Positions 26,971 through 38,280 are shown, numbered from the stretch's first letter. The stretch is 58,181 bases of DNA from Rhodanobacter sp. (GCA_004298015.1 SCSE01000068.1:1-58181); one strand, 5' to 3'. The notes: generated by a model not told the origin, from the sequence alone. Numbers and translations are program-made.

Positions 26971-28212
26971 ATGTTCCGACCGCTAGAACTCTTCATTGGC
27001 CTGCGCTATACCCGCGCCAAGCGACGCAACCAGTTCATTTCCTTCATTTCCACCGTGTCGATCGTGTGCATCGCGGTGAGCGTGATCGCCTTGATTACCG
27101 TGATGTCGGTGATGAATGGCTTCGACTACCAGATGCGCTCACGCATCCTCGGCGCGATCTCGCATGCCACCGTGACCAGTATCGGCGAGAGCATGCAGAA
27201 CATGCCGCAGGCGATGAAGATCGTCGAGGCCAACCCGCACGTGCTCGGCGCGGCGCCTTACGTCGACACCGAGGCGATGTTGATGGCCCGACGTTCCAGC
27301 GGAGCGCTGGTGCGCGGCATCGAACCGTCGCAGGAAGCGAAGGTCGACCAGATCGACAAGCACATGGTCGAGGGCAGTCTCGACAGCCTGACCCCGAACA
27401 GCTGGAACATCGTGCTCGGAAGGGATCTGGCGACGACCCTCGGGGTCAGTGTCGGGGATCGGGTGACCATGGTGGTGCAGCAGATGCGTGCCACCCCGAT
27501 GGGCGGTGTGCCACGAATGCGCAGTTTCCGCGTGACCGGCCTGTTCCAGCTCGGCATGGAGCAATTCGACTCCAGCCTCGCGCTGGTCAACATGTCGGAC
27601 GCCGAAAAGCTCAATGACCTGAGCGGTCCCACCGGTATCCGGCTGCGTCTGGATAACTTGTTCAATGCCCGCCCGGTCGCGCGCGAGCTGGCCGGCAAGC
27701 TGGGCCAGGTCTATCGGGTGCAGACCTGGATGGATACCAATGCCAACCTGTTCCATGCGCTGTCGATGGAAAAGATGGTGATGTTCATCATTCTGTCGCT
27801 GATCATCCTGGTGGCGGTGATCAACCTGATCTCGATGCTGATGATGCTGGTCACCGACAAACAGGCGGATATCGCAATCCTGCGCACGCTCGGCGCGACG
27901 CCGCGCAGCATCATGGGCATGTTCATGGTGCAGGGCGTGCTGGTCGGCGTGGTCGGGATCGGCTTCGGGGTCGGCTTCGGTTCACTGCTGTCGTGGAAGC
28001 TGCCGGGCATCATCAAGTGGATCGAGCACACCTTCCACGTCACCTTCCTGTCGCCGGACATCTACTACATCAGCCAGGTGCCGAGCCGTCTGGACTGGCA
28101 CGACGTGGGCATGGTGGCGCTGCTGACCTTCACCTTCTCGTTGCTGGCCACCCTCTATCCCGCCTGGCGTGCCTCGCGCACGCAGCCGGCGCAGGCATTG
28201 CGCTATGAATAA
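26971..28212 (+). CDS. lolC: Lipoprotein-releasing ABC permease LolC/E
   Basis: 413 residues, ATG with conserved [20 protein letters not shown] at the N-terminus. One N-terminal helix (about 25-47, [20 protein letters not shown]), a large periplasmic MacB-like domain (about 50-265) and three C-terminal FtsX helices are evident, with the FtsX motif [17 protein letters not shown]. It extracts outer-membrane lipoproteins from the inner membrane for LolA. Only one permease gene is seen next to lolD, so it may be a LolF-type homodimer or have a LolE elsewhere. Confidence 0.93.
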   Translation: MFRPLELFIGLRYTRAKRRNQFISFISTVSIVCIAVSVIALITVMSVMNGFDYQMRSRILGAISHATVTSIGESMQNMPQAMKIVEANPHVLGAAPYVDTEAMLMARRSSGALVRGIEPSQEAKVDQIDKHMVEGSLDSLTPNSWNIVLGRDLATTLGVSVGDRVTMVVQQMRATPMGGVPRMRSFRVTGLFQLGMEQFDSSLALVNMSDAEKLNDLSGPTGIRLRLDNLFNARPVARELAGKLGQVYRVQTWMDTNANLFHALSMEKMVMFIILSLIILVAVINLISMLMMLVTDKQADIAILRTLGATPRSIMGMFMVQGVLVGVVGIGFGVGFGSLLSWKLPGIIKWIEHTFHVTFLSPDIYYISQVPSRLDWHDVGMVALLTFTFSLLATLYPAWRASRTQPAQALRYE

Positions 28213-28933
28213 GCCCGCCATGAACCGACCATCAGACAACCCGGCCAGCGAGCATGTGCTGCGTGCCAGCCGTGTCGCCAAGACATATGCCGAAGGCGGT
28301 CTGCGCACCGAGGTGCTGAGCGACGTCAGTTTCACCCTGAAGCGTGGCGAGACGATGGCCATCGTCGGCGCCTCCGGCTCGGGCAAGAGCACTTTGCTGC
28401 ACCTCATCGGCGGGCTCGACACACTGACCGCCGGCGAAGTGGAAGTCGATGGCCGCGTGCTGTCGACGCTCTCCGATGCCGAGCGCGGTCGCGTGCGCAA
28501 TCGTTCGCTCGGCTTCATCTACCAGTTTCACCATCTGCTGCCCGAGTTCACCGCGCTGGAAAATGTCTGCATGCCGCTGCTGATCCGCGGTACCGCGATA
28601 GCGCAGGCGCAGCAACAGGCGATGGCATTGCTGGAGCGGGTGGGACTGGCGGCACGCACCCATCACAAGCCATCGGAGCTGTCCGGCGGCGAGCGCCAGC
28701 GCTGCGCGGTGGCACGCGCACTGGTGACGCGTCCGGCCTGCGTACTCGGTGACGAGCCCACCGGCAACCTTGACGAAGGCAATGCGGCCCAGGTTTATGG
28801 CCTGATGCTCGAACTCAACCGGGAAATCGGCACCAGCTTCATCCTGGTCACCCACGACCCCCGGCTGGCGGCACGGATGGATCGCACCCTGGTGTTGCAC
28901 AACGGCGTACTGCAGGACAGCGTCGTCCGCTGA
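28205..28933 (+). CDS. lolD: Lipoprotein-releasing ABC ATPase LolD
   Basis: 242 residues from the ATG that overlaps the end of lolC by 8 bp (a second ATG five codons on is also plausible). Walker [11 protein letters not shown]-loop, signature [15 protein letters not shown] and Walker [13 protein letters not shown] are all intact, with H-region VTHDPRLA. It energises lipoprotein release by LolC/E. It forms an evident two-gene operon with lolC. Confidence 0.94.
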   Translation: MNKPAMNRPSDNPASEHVLRASRVAKTYAEGGLRTEVLSDVSFTLKRGETMAIVGASGSGKSTLLHLIGGLDTLTAGEVEVDGRVLSTLSDAERGRVRNRSLGFIYQFHHLLPEFTALENVCMPLLIRGTAIAQAQQQAMALLERVGLAARTHHKPSELSGGERQRCAVARALVTRPACVLGDEPTGNLDEGNAAQVYGLMLELNREIGTSFILVTHDPRLAARMDRTLVLHNGVLQDSVVR

Positions 28934-29044
28934 TCGGCCCGATCATGGCGTCTGCGCGGCGTTCGCCTACACGTATTTCGTCCTCGCCGCCGCCGGGATC
29001 GGGTTAGGCTCGATCCCTTCAGGGACGGTGTGAGGGGAGCGCGG

Positions 29045-31366
29045 GTGAGTCGAACGGTGGCAATGCCGACTGCCGTTGTGACTGCCGTGACCTTGCTGGG
29101 CGGCGTGCTGCTGGTGCAGTGGCTGCCACGCCTGCCGCCGACGTGGTGCCTGGTTTTGCTGTGGCTTGCGGCGATGCTGCTGTGCTGGCACCTGCCACGC
29201 TGGCGCTGGCTGGCCTGCGTGCTTGTGGGCATTGTCTGGGCGGCGTGGCGTGGCTCGGTGGCGATGGACGCGCGCCTGCCGCGCGCGCTGGAAGGCCGCG
29301 ATTTCGTCGTCGTCGGGACCATCGTCGACCTGCCGCAGGTGCGTCGCGACGCCAGTCGCTTCATGCTGCGGGCAGAGCGGGCCAGCCTGGACGGGGTGCC
29401 GGTACGTCTGCACGGACGGCTCGCCGTTTCCTGGTACACCCACGCGCCGCAGCTGCAGCCATGCAGCCGCTGGCAACTTCTGCTGCGGCTGAAACGTCCC
29501 CGTGGTCTGCGCAACCCGGGTGGGGCTGACAGCGAGCGCTCGGCGCTCGAACGCGGTATCGTCGCGACCGGGTATGTTCGCGATGAGGGCGACAACGTAA
29601 GCCAGGCGGCGCCATCGCGTTGCATCGACGGCGTGCGTGATGGCATTGCACGGGCTATCGCGGCACGCGTGCACGATCGGCATGACGCTGCCTTGCTGCA
29701 GGCCTTTGCGGTCGGTGACACCCGCGGGTTGGGCCGGCATGACTGGGAAGTGGCGCGGGCGAACGGGGTTTCGCACCTGATTGCGATTTCCGGATTTCAT
29801 GTCGGTGTTGCTGCGCTGTTCGGGGTAGGGCTGGCATGGCTCGTCTACGCACTTTGGCCGCGGCTTGGCCACAGCCTGCCCCGCACCCAGGCCCAGGCCG
29901 GCGCGGCCTTGCTGGCCGCAGGCATCTACAGTGCCCTGGCCGGATTCGGGCTGCCCACGGTGCGTACCTTGTTGATGATTGCCGTGGTGGTGCTGGCGCG
30001 TTGCAGCCGCCGTTGCAGCACCGGTGCGCAGTCACTGGCACTGGCGATGATCGCGATCGTGCTGGTCGATCCGCTGGCGGTGCTGTCGGCCGGATTCTGG
30101 CTGTCCTTCATCGGGGTGGCATTTCTGATGCTTTGCCTGCAGGCGCGTGGACGCGGGCTGCGCGCGTTCGTGCATGAACTGTCGGCCGGCCAGCTGGTGA
30201 TGACGCTGGGCCTGTTGCCACTGACCATGTGGTTTTTCGGTGAGGCGTCGCTAGTGGGTGCATTGTCCAACCTGATCGCGGTGCCGCTGGTCAGCTTCGT
30301 GATCGTGCCGTGTGCCCTGTGCGGGATGCTGCTGTTGATGCTCTGCCCGCCGCTGGCCGGGCCGATGCTGTGGCTGGCCGGGCAGCTGGTGCATGCGCAG
30401 TGGTGGTTGCTGCAGCGGATGGCCCACTGGCCGGGAGCCCACTGGTACCTGCCGACGGTGCAGCCGTGGGCTCTTTTGCTGGCGTTGCTCGGCGCACTGT
30501 GGTTGTTCATGCCGCGAGGCGTGCCGTTGCGCTGGCTGGGTGTGCTGCTGTTTCTGCCGCTGTTGCTGCCACCGCGCCAGCTGCCTGCCGACGGCGCTTT
30601 TCAGGTGTCGGTGCTGGATGTGGGCCAGGGCTTGTCGGTGTTGCTGCGCACCCGTCATCACGCGATGGTCTACGACACGGGCGCGCGCTACCCGTCCGGC
30701 TTTGATCTGGGTGAGGCGGTGGTGCTGCCATCGATACACGCCTTGGGTATCCGGCGGCTGGATCTGCTGATGATCAGCCACGGCGACAACGACCATGCGG
30801 GTGGTGCCGGTGCGGTGGTTGCCGCATTCCCCGAGGCGCCGGGTCTGGCGGGTGAACCCGCGCGGATGCCGGTGCCGATGCCGCAGTGCGTGGCCGGCCA
30901 GTCGTGGCGGTGGGATGCCGTGCGCTTTCGGGTGCTGAGCCCCGTGGCGCCGCGCAAAGCGGGCAAAAGCAACGATCGCTCCTGTGTACTGCTGGTCGAG
31001 GGGCGCGCCGGGCGAATGCTGCTGACCGGTGACATCGGCGCCCGCATCGAGCCCGGGGTCGCCGCGGCGCTTGGCAGCGGTCCGCCGACGGTGATGCTGG
31101 TGCCGCACCACGGCAGCAAGCACTCGTCCAGCAGTGCCTTCATCGCCAGCGTGCAGCCCGTACTGGCGGTGGTCTCGGCCGGCTGGCGCAACCGCTTCGG
31201 TCACCCCCGGCCGGCGGTGCTGGCACGTTATGCCAAAGCCGGGGTACCGCTGCTCAATACCGCGCAACAGGGGGCGATCGTGCTGGATTTTCCGGCAGAC
31301 GCCAGCATGCACCGCGAGCCGGGGTTTCGTCAGCGCGATCTTCGCTACTGGCGTGAGCGGCCGTGA
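29045..31366 (+). CDS. comEC: DNA internalisation/competence protein ComEC/Rec2
   Basis: 773 residues from a GTG preceded by GAGGGGAG. N-terminal helices and an OB-like DUF4131 region (about 1-190), the central Competence domain of several helices (about 200-480, with HLIAISGFHVGVAALFG), and a C-terminal metallo-beta-lactamase domain (about 525-770) with ISHGDNDHAGG and VPHHGSKHSSS metal motifs. ComEC forms the inner-membrane channel for single-stranded DNA uptake; the hydrolase domain is thought to degrade the other strand. Its presence suggests natural transformability. Start codon uncertain within 5-12 codons. Confidence 0.93.
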   Translation: MSRTVAMPTAVVTAVTLLGGVLLVQWLPRLPPTWCLVLLWLAAMLLCWHLPRWRWLACVLVGIVWAAWRGSVAMDARLPRALEGRDFVVVGTIVDLPQVRRDASRFMLRAERASLDGVPVRLHGRLAVSWYTHAPQLQPCSRWQLLLRLKRPRGLRNPGGADSERSALERGIVATGYVRDEGDNVSQAAPSRCIDGVRDGIARAIAARVHDRHDAALLQAFAVGDTRGLGRHDWEVARANGVSHLIAISGFHVGVAALFGVGLAWLVYALWPRLGHSLPRTQAQAGAALLAAGIYSALAGFGLPTVRTLLMIAVVVLARCSRRCSTGAQSLALAMIAIVLVDPLAVLSAGFWLSFIGVAFLMLCLQARGRGLRAFVHELSAGQLVMTLGLLPLTMWFFGEASLVGALSNLIAVPLVSFVIVPCALCGMLLLMLCPPLAGPMLWLAGQLVHAQWWLLQRMAHWPGAHWYLPTVQPWALLLALLGALWLFMPRGVPLRWLGVLLFLPLLLPPRQLPADGAFQVSVLDVGQGLSVLLRTRHHAMVYDTGARYPSGFDLGEAVVLPSIHALGIRRLDLLMISHGDNDHAGGAGAVVAAFPEAPGLAGEPARMPVPMPQCVAGQSWRWDAVRFRVLSPVAPRKAGKSNDRSCVLLVEGRAGRMLLTGDIGARIEPGVAAALGSGPPTVMLVPHHGSKHSSSSAFIASVQPVLAVVSAGWRNRFGHPRPAVLARYAKAGVPLLNTAQQGAIVLDFPADASMHREPGFRQRDLRYWRERP

Positions 31367-31545
31367 AAAATTCGCCCATCTACTGCGATCGCCGTCAGAT
31401 GCCCGTGTCGGCGGCGTGCTGCGGGAAAATCCGGGTCATTTGGCTCACCCAACTCCCCGAATTCCCCCACAACTCACCTTGTCACGGACCCCTGGCGACG
31501 CTCTCGCCACGGCGTTCGATATTTTCACAGACTCTGAGTGAATCA
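31367..31545. repeat. Dispersed repeat, copy A
   Basis: The non-coding stretch beginning directly after the comEC stop is clearly similar to the stretch after the MFS gene at 42852. Shared runs include GCCGTCAGA, CCCGTGTCGGCGGCG, ACTCCCCGAATT, and, at the far end, CTTGTCACG, GCGTTCGAT and CTCTGAG. Copy A is contiguous (about 180 bp); copy B carries about 265 bp of extra sequence before the last segment. The family is unknown to me. Confidence 0.75.
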
Positions 31546-31641
31546 TGGCCCGGATGCCGAATCCGTTAATGCCACCGGTGCCGCAGTCGCTGCGGGTGAG
31601 ACTGCTATCATGCGCGCTCATCGACACGCAGCAAGGCGGGG

Positions 31642-32313
31642 TTGAACGTGCTGGAAATTCTGATGGCTGGCGGCTGGGCGATGGTGCCTATCCTGATTTG
31701 TTCCGCGATCGCCCTGGCGATCGTGCTGGAGCGCTGGTGGACCCTGCGCCGTGCTGCCGTGCTGCCACCGGGGCTGGGGGACGAGGTGCGCCAGTGGGCG
31801 CGGGCGGGCCAGCTCGACCCCCGCCATCTCCAGGCGCTGTCCAACGGCTCGCCACTGGGCGAGCTGCTGGCCTCGGCGCTGGCGGTGCGCAACCGGCCGC
31901 GTGAGTTGATCAAGGAGCGCATCGAGGACACCGGGCGGCACGTGGTGCACCGCATGGAGCGTTACCTCAATACGCTCGGCACGATTGCGCTGATCGGTCC
32001 CTTGCTGGGTTTGTTCGGTACCGTGATCGGCCTGATTCGCATGTTCATGGAAGTGATGGCCGGTGGCATCGGCGATCCGGCGAAGATGGCCGGTGGTATC
32101 GGTGAGGCCTTGATCTGCACCGCCTCCGGTTTGACCGTGGCGATTCCGGCCTACGTGCTGCATCGCTATTTCCGTTCGCGCGTGGCTGGCTATGTCGTGC
32201 AGATGGAAAAGCAGGCAACGGCGCTGCTGGACGAATTGACCCTGCCGGCGCCTGGCGCGCCGACCCGCGTGCGCCGGCCTGCAGCGGCGGTCAGCGCGCC
32301 GAGCGCCGGCTGA
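31642..32313 (+). CDS. exbB: MotA/TolQ/ExbB proton channel family protein
   Basis: 223 residues from a TTG start (AAGG five nt upstream; a GTG two codons on is an alternative). An N-terminal helix (about 8-28), a cytoplasmic loop, and two further helices including LNTLGTIALIGPLLGLFGTVIGLIRMF and ALICTASGLTVAIPAYVLH match the ExbB/TolQ family. With ExbD it harnesses proton motive force for an envelope process. In Xanthomonadales and relatives this pair commonly precedes msbA-lpxK. The exact partner (TonB-like or other) cannot be read from here. Confidence 0.87.
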   Translation: MNVLEILMAGGWAMVPILICSAIALAIVLERWWTLRRAAVLPPGLGDEVRQWARAGQLDPRHLQALSNGSPLGELLASALAVRNRPRELIKERIEDTGRHVVHRMERYLNTLGTIALIGPLLGLFGTVIGLIRMFMEVMAGGIGDPAKMAGGIGEALICTASGLTVAIPAYVLHRYFRSRVAGYVVQMEKQATALLDELTLPAPGAPTRVRRPAAAVSAPSAG

Positions 32314-32322
32314 GGCTGCGCC

Positions 32323-32754
32323 ATGCGTATCGGCAACGACCGCCGTGGAGACGACTTCGAGATCAACGTGATTCCGTTGATCGACGTGCTGTTGACCCTG
32401 CTGATGTTCTTTGTGCTGACCAGCACCTTCGTGCAGCACTCGCGATTGCAGGTGACGTTGCCCACGGCCAGCACCCAGGATCGCGACATGCATGCGCCGG
32501 CGCTGACCATCATGATCGACCGGGATGGCCGCTTCTATGTCGGCAGCGACGAAGTGATGGGCGAGGGCATCGGCCCGCTCAAGCAGACCATCGCACGCAA
32601 TGCCGGCAGCCATCGCGACCAGCCGGTGACGATCCGCGCCGACGCGATGACCCCGAACCAGAATGTGGTGACGGCGATGGACGCATTGGGCCAGCTCGGT
32701 TTCACCCGTTTGTCGATCGCCACCACCCCGAGCAAACCGGGCAGCAACCCGTGA
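32323..32754 (+). CDS. exbD: ExbD/TolR biopolymer transport protein
   Basis: 143 residues with one N-terminal membrane helix (about 20-40). The channel Asp is in EINVIPLIDVLLTLLMFFVL. A periplasmic domain follows. It lies 9 bp after exbB and overlaps msbA by 4 bp (GTGA), so the four-gene exbB-exbD-msbA-lpxK cluster is tightly coupled. Confidence 0.92.
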   Translation: MRIGNDRRGDDFEINVIPLIDVLLTLLMFFVLTSTFVQHSRLQVTLPTASTQDRDMHAPALTIMIDRDGRFYVGSDEVMGEGIGPLKQTIARNAGSHRDQPVTIRADAMTPNQNVVTAMDALGQLGFTRLSIATTPSKPGSNP

Positions 32755-34559
32755 GCCGACGGAAGGAAGAGCAGCACCTCGCCGGCAGTTGGCGGATCTA
32801 TCGGCGTCTGCTGGGCTACACCCGACGCTACTGGCCGGTGGTGCTGGCCACGCTCATCGGCATGGCGGTGGAGGGTGGCGCCCTGGCCGTGTTCACCCAG
32901 CTGCTGCGGCCGATGATCGACCAGATGTTCGCCAACAAGAATGCCTACTACATCTTCTGGATCCCGATCTGGATCATCGGCATCTTCACCTTGCGTGCGG
33001 TGGGTACCTTCGCCAGCAGTTACGGCATTTCCTACATCGGCCGCAACGTGGTGCAGGCGATGCAGCAGGATGTGTTTGCCGCCTATCTGCGGCTGCCGGC
33101 CACGTTCTTCGGCGCCGAACCGTCAGGGCAGCAGATTTCGCGTATTACCTACACCAGCGAACAAGTGGCCTCGGCCTCCACCGATGCGGTGAAAGTGACG
33201 GTGACCGAGGGAGTAACCGCGATCGGCATGTTCGTGGTGATGATCACCAACAGCGCCTATCTGACGCTGGCCTTGTTGTTGATGATTCCGGCAATTGCCC
33301 TGATCACCACTGTGGTCAGTCGGCGTTACCGGCAGATCAGCCGACGGATCCAGGGCATGATGGGTTCGATTACCGGTACCGTGGAAGAGTCGGTAGGTGC
33401 GCATCGCGAGGTGCGCATCTATGGTGGACAGCAACACGAAGCCAAACGTTTCGACGAGATCACCCACAGGACCCGTCGCCTCAACCTGAAAATTGCCGCC
33501 ACCAGTGCGATGTCCAGCTCCACCGTCCAGACCGTCGCGGCGTTCGCGCTGGCGTTGCTGGTGTATCTGGGAACCCGCCCGCAGGTGATCGATCACATCA
33601 CCTCCGGCGTGTTCATTACCGTGTTGACCGCCATGGGCGGGATGCTGCCATCATTGAAGCGGTTGACCGGGGTCCAGTCCAACATCCAGCGCGGGCTCTC
33701 CGCCGCCGAGGATTTGTTCGGTGTGATGGACCAACCGCCGGAAACGGACTCGGGCACGCAGCCCCTGGAACGCGCGCGTGGCAACCTGCGTTTTGAGGCG
33801 GTCACCCTGGTGTATCCAGGTAGTGAGGCCGGGGCCTTGCAGGGCGTGGATCTGCATTGTGAACCCGGTCAGGTTACCGCCCTGGTCGGGCGCTCGGGCA
33901 GCGGCAAGAGCAGCCTGGTCAGTCTGCTGCCGCGCTTCTACGCGCCGACCACCGGCCGCATCGTGCTGGACGACCGAAACTATCAGGACTACACGCTCGC
34001 CTCATTGCGTCGGCAAATTGCCTGGGTTGGGCAAAACGTGGTGTTGTTCGACGATACCGTGGCACGGAATATCGCCTATGGCGAGCTGTCGGGCGCCAGC
34101 GAGGCGGAGATCATCGCCGCGGCCGAGGCGGCCAACGCGATGGAGTTCATCACGCGTCTGCCGCAGGGCATCCATACCCAGATCGGCCAGCGCGGCAACA
34201 TGCTGTCCGGTGGCCAGCGCCAGCGCCTGGCGATCGCGCGGGCGATCCTCAAGAATGCGCCGATTCTGGTGCTGGACGAAGCCACCAGCGCGCTGGATAC
34301 TGAATCGGAGCGACTGATCCAGCAGGCCTTGCAGCGCCTGATCCGCGACCGCACCACCCTGGTCATCGCGCACCGCCTGTCCACGATCGAGCATGCCGAC
34401 CAGATTGCGGTGATGGATCAGGGACGTATCGTCGAGCGTGGTACGCACGCCGAGCTGATGGCCCTGAACGGTCACTATGCCAATCTGCACCGAATGCAAT
34501 TTCACGAGCAGGCGGTCCATCTTTCCGGTGATCCACTGGATACTCCCGTCAGCCTCTGA
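32751..34559 (+). CDS. msbA: Lipid A export ABC transporter MsbA
   Basis: 602 residues from a GTG overlapping the exbD stop. Six-helix ABC exporter domain (about 20-325) then the nucleotide-binding domain with Walker A GRSGSGKSS, signature LSGGQRQRLAIARAI, Walker B ILVLDEATSALD and H-loop IAHRLST. It flips lipid A core across the inner membrane. Adjacent lpxK, which makes lipid IVA, supports MsbA over other exporters. Confidence 0.95.
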   Translation: MSRRKEEQHLAGSWRIYRRLLGYTRRYWPVVLATLIGMAVEGGALAVFTQLLRPMIDQMFANKNAYYIFWIPIWIIGIFTLRAVGTFASSYGISYIGRNVVQAMQQDVFAAYLRLPATFFGAEPSGQQISRITYTSEQVASASTDAVKVTVTEGVTAIGMFVVMITNSAYLTLALLLMIPAIALITTVVSRRYRQISRRIQGMMGSITGTVEESVGAHREVRIYGGQQHEAKRFDEITHRTRRLNLKIAATSAMSSSTVQTVAAFALALLVYLGTRPQVIDHITSGVFITVLTAMGGMLPSLKRLTGVQSNIQRGLSAAEDLFGVMDQPPETDSGTQPLERARGNLRFEAVTLVYPGSEAGALQGVDLHCEPGQVTALVGRSGSGKSSLVSLLPRFYAPTTGRIVLDDRNYQDYTLASLRRQIAWVGQNVVLFDDTVARNIAYGELSGASEAEIIAAAEAANAMEFITRLPQGIHTQIGQRGNMLSGGQRQRLAIARAILKNAPILVLDEATSALDTESERLIQQALQRLIRDRTTLVIAHRLSTIEHADQIAVMDQGRIVERGTHAELMALNGHYANLHRMQFHEQAVHLSGDPLDTPVSL

Positions 34560-34568
34560 GGTTTGTGC

Positions 34569-35570
34569 ATGGCGCTGATCGATCGACTCGAATCAGCCTG
34601 GTATGGAAGCGCTCGCGTGCCCTGGTGGACGCACGCGCTTGCCGGGCTTTACGGTGCCGTGGTACGCCTGCGTGCCTGGCACTATCGTCGGGGTACAGCC
34701 CGTCGCGTGCGCCTCCCGGTTCCGGTCATCGTGGTCGGCAACATCAGCGTCGGCGGGACCGGCAAGACGCCGTTGACGATCGCGCTGGCGGCGTGGCTGA
34801 GCGCCCGCGGGTACCGGCCCGGCGTGGTCAGTCGAGGGTATGGCGGGACGCAGCGGGAACCGCAACTGCTCGGGGCTGACCCGGACCCGTCACAGGTGGG
34901 TGACGAACCATGCCTGATCCGTGCCGGCGGCGTACCGGTGGCCGTCGGGCGGGACCGGTCGGCGGCGGCACGCCTGCTGCTGGAAGCGGGCTGCGATGTG
35001 CTGATTGCCGACGACGGATTGCAGCACTATCGGCTGGCCCGCGATGTGGAAATTTGCGTGATCGACGGTGTGCGTCGCTTTGGCAACGGTCATCTGCTGC
35101 CGGCTGGGCCGCTGCGTGAGCCGCTGGCCCGCCTGCAGCGGGTCGACTTGCGCGTCTGTAACGGTGGCCATGCCGAGCCGGGTGAATACCCGATGCTGCT
35201 GCGTGGCGATGAGCTGTTGGCTGTGGCTGATGATCGCCGGCAGGCGCTGGCCGGGTTGCGCGGCCAGCCGGTGCATGCGGTGGCTGCCATCGGCAACCCA
35301 CAGCGCTTCTTCGACACGCTACGCGGGCAGGGGCTGGAGGTCATCGAACATGCCTTCCCCGATCATCATCGCTTTATGCCGGGGGAGCTGGAGTTCGGCG
35401 ATCACCTGCCGGTGTTGATGACCGACAAGGATGCGGTCAAATGCCGGCGCTTCGCACAGGCCGACTGGTGGCGTCTGCCGGTGCGGGCAGATCTGCCGGC
35501 GGCATTTTACGAGGCGTTGGGCAAGCGCCTCGACGCCTTGCGCCGCGACACCGGCTCGCCGGCCACATAG
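34569..35570 (+). CDS. lpxK: Tetraacyldisaccharide 4'-kinase LpxK
   Basis: 333 residues. N-terminal membrane-associated helix with [10 protein letters not shown] and the P-loop [13 protein letters not shown] (about residues 57-69), followed by VVSRGYGG and [13 protein letters not shown]. It phosphorylates the lipid A disaccharide at the 4' position. Start chosen at ATG 34569, 9 bp after msbA. Its last 64 bp overlap the 3' end of hutI on the opposite strand. Confidence 0.95.
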   Translation: MALIDRLESAWYGSARVPWWTHALAGLYGAVVRLRAWHYRRGTARRVRLPVPVIVVGNISVGGTGKTPLTIALAAWLSARGYRPGVVSRGYGGTQREPQLLGADPDPSQVGDEPCLIRAGGVPVAVGRDRSAAARLLLEAGCDVLIADDGLQHYRLARDVEICVIDGVRRFGNGHLLPAGPLREPLARLQRVDLRVCNGGHAEPGEYPMLLRGDELLAVADDRRQALAGLRGQPVHAVAAIGNPQRFFDTLRGQGLEVIEHAFPDHHRFMPGELEFGDHLPVLMTDKDAVKCRRFAQADWWRLPVRADLPAAFYEALGKRLDALRRDTGSPAT

Positions 35571-36769
35571 ATCGTGCGGGCCAGTCCGCCACCCACCCAG
35601 TAGCACAGCTCCGCTGGCTGGCGCACGTTCCACACCACCAGATCGGCGCGTTGCCCGGGCGTCAGCGTGCCGCGATCGGACAGCCCGAGTGCGCGTGCGG
35701 CATGCACCGTGACGCCACGCAGCGCTTCGAGCGGAGTCAGCCCGAACAAGGTGCACGCCATGCTGGCAGCCAGCCGCAACGACAGCATCGGTGAGGTGCC
35801 GGGATTGCAATCCGTGGCCACGGCGATCGGTACCCCATGCTGTCGCAGCAACGCGATCGGTGGTGCCCTGGTCTCACGCAACACGTGATATGCGCCTGGC
35901 AGCAACACGGCGACGGTGCCGGCGGCGGCCATGGCCTTGACGCCGGACTCGCCGAGATGTTCGAGGTGGTCGGCTGACAGCCCGCCATATTCAGCCACCA
36001 GGCTCGCACCATCGAGGTCGGACAGCTGCTCGGCATGCAGCTTCACCGGCAGTCCGAGTTGCCTCGCGCGCTCGAACAGGCGGCGGGTTTCCTCGCGGCT
36101 GAAACCGATGTTCTCGCAGAAGGCATCGACAGCGTCGACCAGACCCTCGGCGGCCAGTTCGGGCAGCATGGCGTCGCAGACCAGCGCAACATACGCGTCG
36201 CGCCGATCCCGATATTCCGGCGGCAGCGCATGCAGGCCGAGAAAGCTGGTGCGCACCGTCAGCCCCTGTTCGCGGCCGAGACGGCGAGCCACCCGCAGCA
36301 GGCGACGCTCGGTTTCGAGCTCCAGTCCATAACCCGACTTGATCTCCAGCGTGGTCACGCCATCGGCCTGCAACGCCTGGGCACGCGGCACCGACTGCGT
36401 GTAGAGCTGCTCTTCGCTGGCGTCACGCGTAGCGCTCACGGTAGCGGCGATGCCACCGCCTGCACGGGCAATTTCCTCGTAGCTGGTGCCGTTCAGTCGC
36501 TGCTCGAATTCAGCCGCACGATCGCCGCCGAACACCAGATGGGTATGGCAGTCGATCAGCCCCGGCGTGATCAGCGCGCCGTCGACCGATTCCACCGTGG
36601 CAGCCAGTTCATTGGGCGCCGCCGGCAAATCGTCCAGGCGTCCGACCCACGCAATTCGGCCGTGCTGCACACCGATGGCACCGCGTTCGAGAAGTGGGTC
36701 CTTCGCGCCCACTTCGAAGCTTGCCAAGCTGGCATTCAGCAACAATCGATCCCAGCGTGGCTCGGGCAT
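35507..36769 (-). CDS. hutI: Imidazolonepropionase HutI
   Basis: 420 residues, an amidohydrolase. Metal ligands are in the [11 protein letters not shown] motif (near residues 73-83), a central KLHAEQLSD His, and the [11 protein letters not shown]sp. [11 protein letters not shown] and the substrate Tyr/Arg region agree with HutI. It converts 4-imidazolone-5-propionate to N-formimino-L-glutamate. The last about 13 residues (Ser/Arg-rich) run beyond the usual family end, inside lpxK on the other strand. hutF, using its product, is 3 kb away. Confidence 0.95.
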   Translation of the reverse strand: MPEPRWDRLLLNASLASFEVGAKDPLLERGAIGVQHGRIAWVGRLDDLPAAPNELAATVESVDGALITPGLIDCHTHLVFGGDRAAEFEQRLNGTSYEEIARAGGGIAATVSATRDASEEQLYTQSVPRAQALQADGVTTLEIKSGYGLELETERRLLRVARRLGREQGLTVRTSFLGLHALPPEYRDRRDAYVALVCDAMLPELAAEGLVDAVDAFCENIGFSREETRRLFERARQLGLPVKLHAEQLSDLDGASLVAEYGGLSADHLEHLGESGVKAMAAAGTVAVLLPGAYHVLRETRAPPIALLRQHGVPIAVATDCNPGTSPMLSLRLAASMACTLFGLTPLEALRGVTVHAARALGLSDRGTLTPGQRADLVVWNVRQPAELCYWVGGGLARTIYVAGEPVSRRKASRRLPNAS

Positions 36770-36795
36770 GGCGGCAGTCCCTCCGTGACGAAATT

Positions 36796-38280
36796 TCAGG
36801 ATTTTGCGGCAGGGTTTTCGTCAGTCGGGGTATTGTCCCCCGGTGTTGCCGGTTCGTCGAATGCGCTGGTCTTGCCCGCGTGCAGCAAGGACGCCTCATG
36901 CAGGCGTGCCTTTTCGGCACGTTCCGCATAGGCCGCCTGCTGGTGCTCGAAATCCTGCACCATGCGCTCGGCAAAGTCTTTGTAAACCGGAGTCGGGCTG
37001 AATATCGATGCGGCGGCGCGTGCCAGCAGGCAGGCGGCCATGATCGGAATCACCATGTTCTGATTGTCGGTCAGCTCCATCGAGATCACCGCCGAGGTCA
37101 GCGGGGCGCCGGTAACACCTGACAGATAGGCACACATGCCGAGCAGCACGACGGTGCCAGCAGGCACGTCAGGCAGGAATTGAGCAATGTTGTGGCCGAG
37201 TCCGGCACCGACCGCCAGCGCGGGCGAGAAGATACCGCCGGGGATGCCTGCCCAATAGGAAAAGACATTGGCTATCAGCTTGGCGATGCCGAAGCTTGCC
37301 CCGGGGGTGACGGATGCACCCTGCACGAACGCGCGTGCCTCGTCATAGCCGGTACCGTAGATGGTGTTTTTCGAATACAGTCCGATCAGTGCCAGACCGA
37401 GCCCGCAGCCGGCGGCGAACAGTACCGGTGCATAGGCTCGCAGGCGACCGATGTAGGCCAGCGGGCCGTGCTTGCTGAGCAGGATCAGCCGCGCGAACAG
37501 GCCCCCCAGCAAGCCGCAGATGATGCCGGTCAGCAGGACCGCCATCCAGGCATGGCCAAGCGGCAGGGTCGCATGTACCTCACCGAAGTAGGAATAGTTG
37601 CCCAGGACGCCAAGCGACACCACGCCGCCGACGATCACCGCGGTCAGCAGCAGACCGCTGAAGCGGTGTTCGAAGGTGCCGGCCAGCTCCTCGATCGCGA
37701 ACACCACACCGGCCAGCGGCGCATTGAAGGCGGCGGCAATGCCGCACGCGCCGCCGGCGAGGATAAAGCGTGACGCTGCCTTGGCATCGCTGAAGCCGAA
37801 TCGGCGGCCGATCCAGTAAAACAGCCCGGCGCCGACATGCACAGTCGGGCCTTCGCGGCCGATCGAGGCACCGACCAGCAAGCCGAGCAATGCCAGCACC
37901 ATCTTGCTGATGGCGATCGGCAAACCCAGCATGCGTTCGCGGAAACTCTCGTTTTCGATATGCAACGTGCCGATCACCTGTGGAATACCGCTACCCCGTG
38001 TGGCGCGCAGGCGCCCCTCGGTACCCCAGGTAATCAGCGCGAACACGAGCGGGGTGATGATCAGTGGAATCCACGAGCCGTAGCTGAGGATGAGCTGAAA
38101 CAGATGGTAGGACCAGACGCTGGCCTTGGTGAACACGATGGCCGCCAAGGCGACGACGACGGCACCGACCCACAGCGCGATGCGTCGGCGCCATTCGTGG
38201 GGCGCAAAGAATTCATGCCCCAACAAGGCCTGCAAACGGGTGTTCGTGGAGGGAGACGACGGCTTGGCGGGATCGGTCAT
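36796..38280 (-). CDS. ClC-family H+/Cl- antiporter
   Basis: 494 residues, about 18 helices in the ClC fold. Selectivity motifs are [17 protein letters not shown] (with the gating Glu equivalent to E148 of E. coli ClcA) and [13 protein letters not shown]. The internal proton Glu equivalent to E203 is kept in [11 protein letters not shown], so it should be an exchanger and not a channel. No C-terminal CBS domains are present. Function may be acid resistance or chloride homeostasis. It sits 26 bp upstream of hutI's start on the same strand, downstream partner unclear. Confidence 0.9.
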   Translation of the reverse strand: MTDPAKPSSPSTNTRLQALLGHEFFAPHEWRRRIALWVGAVVVALAAIVFTKASVWSYHLFQLILSYGSWIPLIITPLVFALITWGTEGRLRATRGSGIPQVIGTLHIENESFRERMLGLPIAISKMVLALLGLLVGASIGREGPTVHVGAGLFYWIGRRFGFSDAKAASRFILAGGACGIAAAFNAPLAGVVFAIEELAGTFEHRFSGLLLTAVIVGGVVSLGVLGNYSYFGEVHATLPLGHAWMAVLLTGIICGLLGGLFARLILLSKHGPLAYIGRLRAYAPVLFAAGCGLGLALIGLYSKNTIYGTGYDEARAFVQGASVTPGASFGIAKLIANVFSYWAGIPGGIFSPALAVGAGLGHNIAQFLPDVPAGTVVLLGMCAYLSGVTGAPLTSAVISMELTDNQNMVIPIMAACLLARAAASIFSPTPVYKDFAERMVQDFEHQQAAYAERAEKARLHEASLLHAGKTSAFDEPATPGDNTPTDENPAAKS

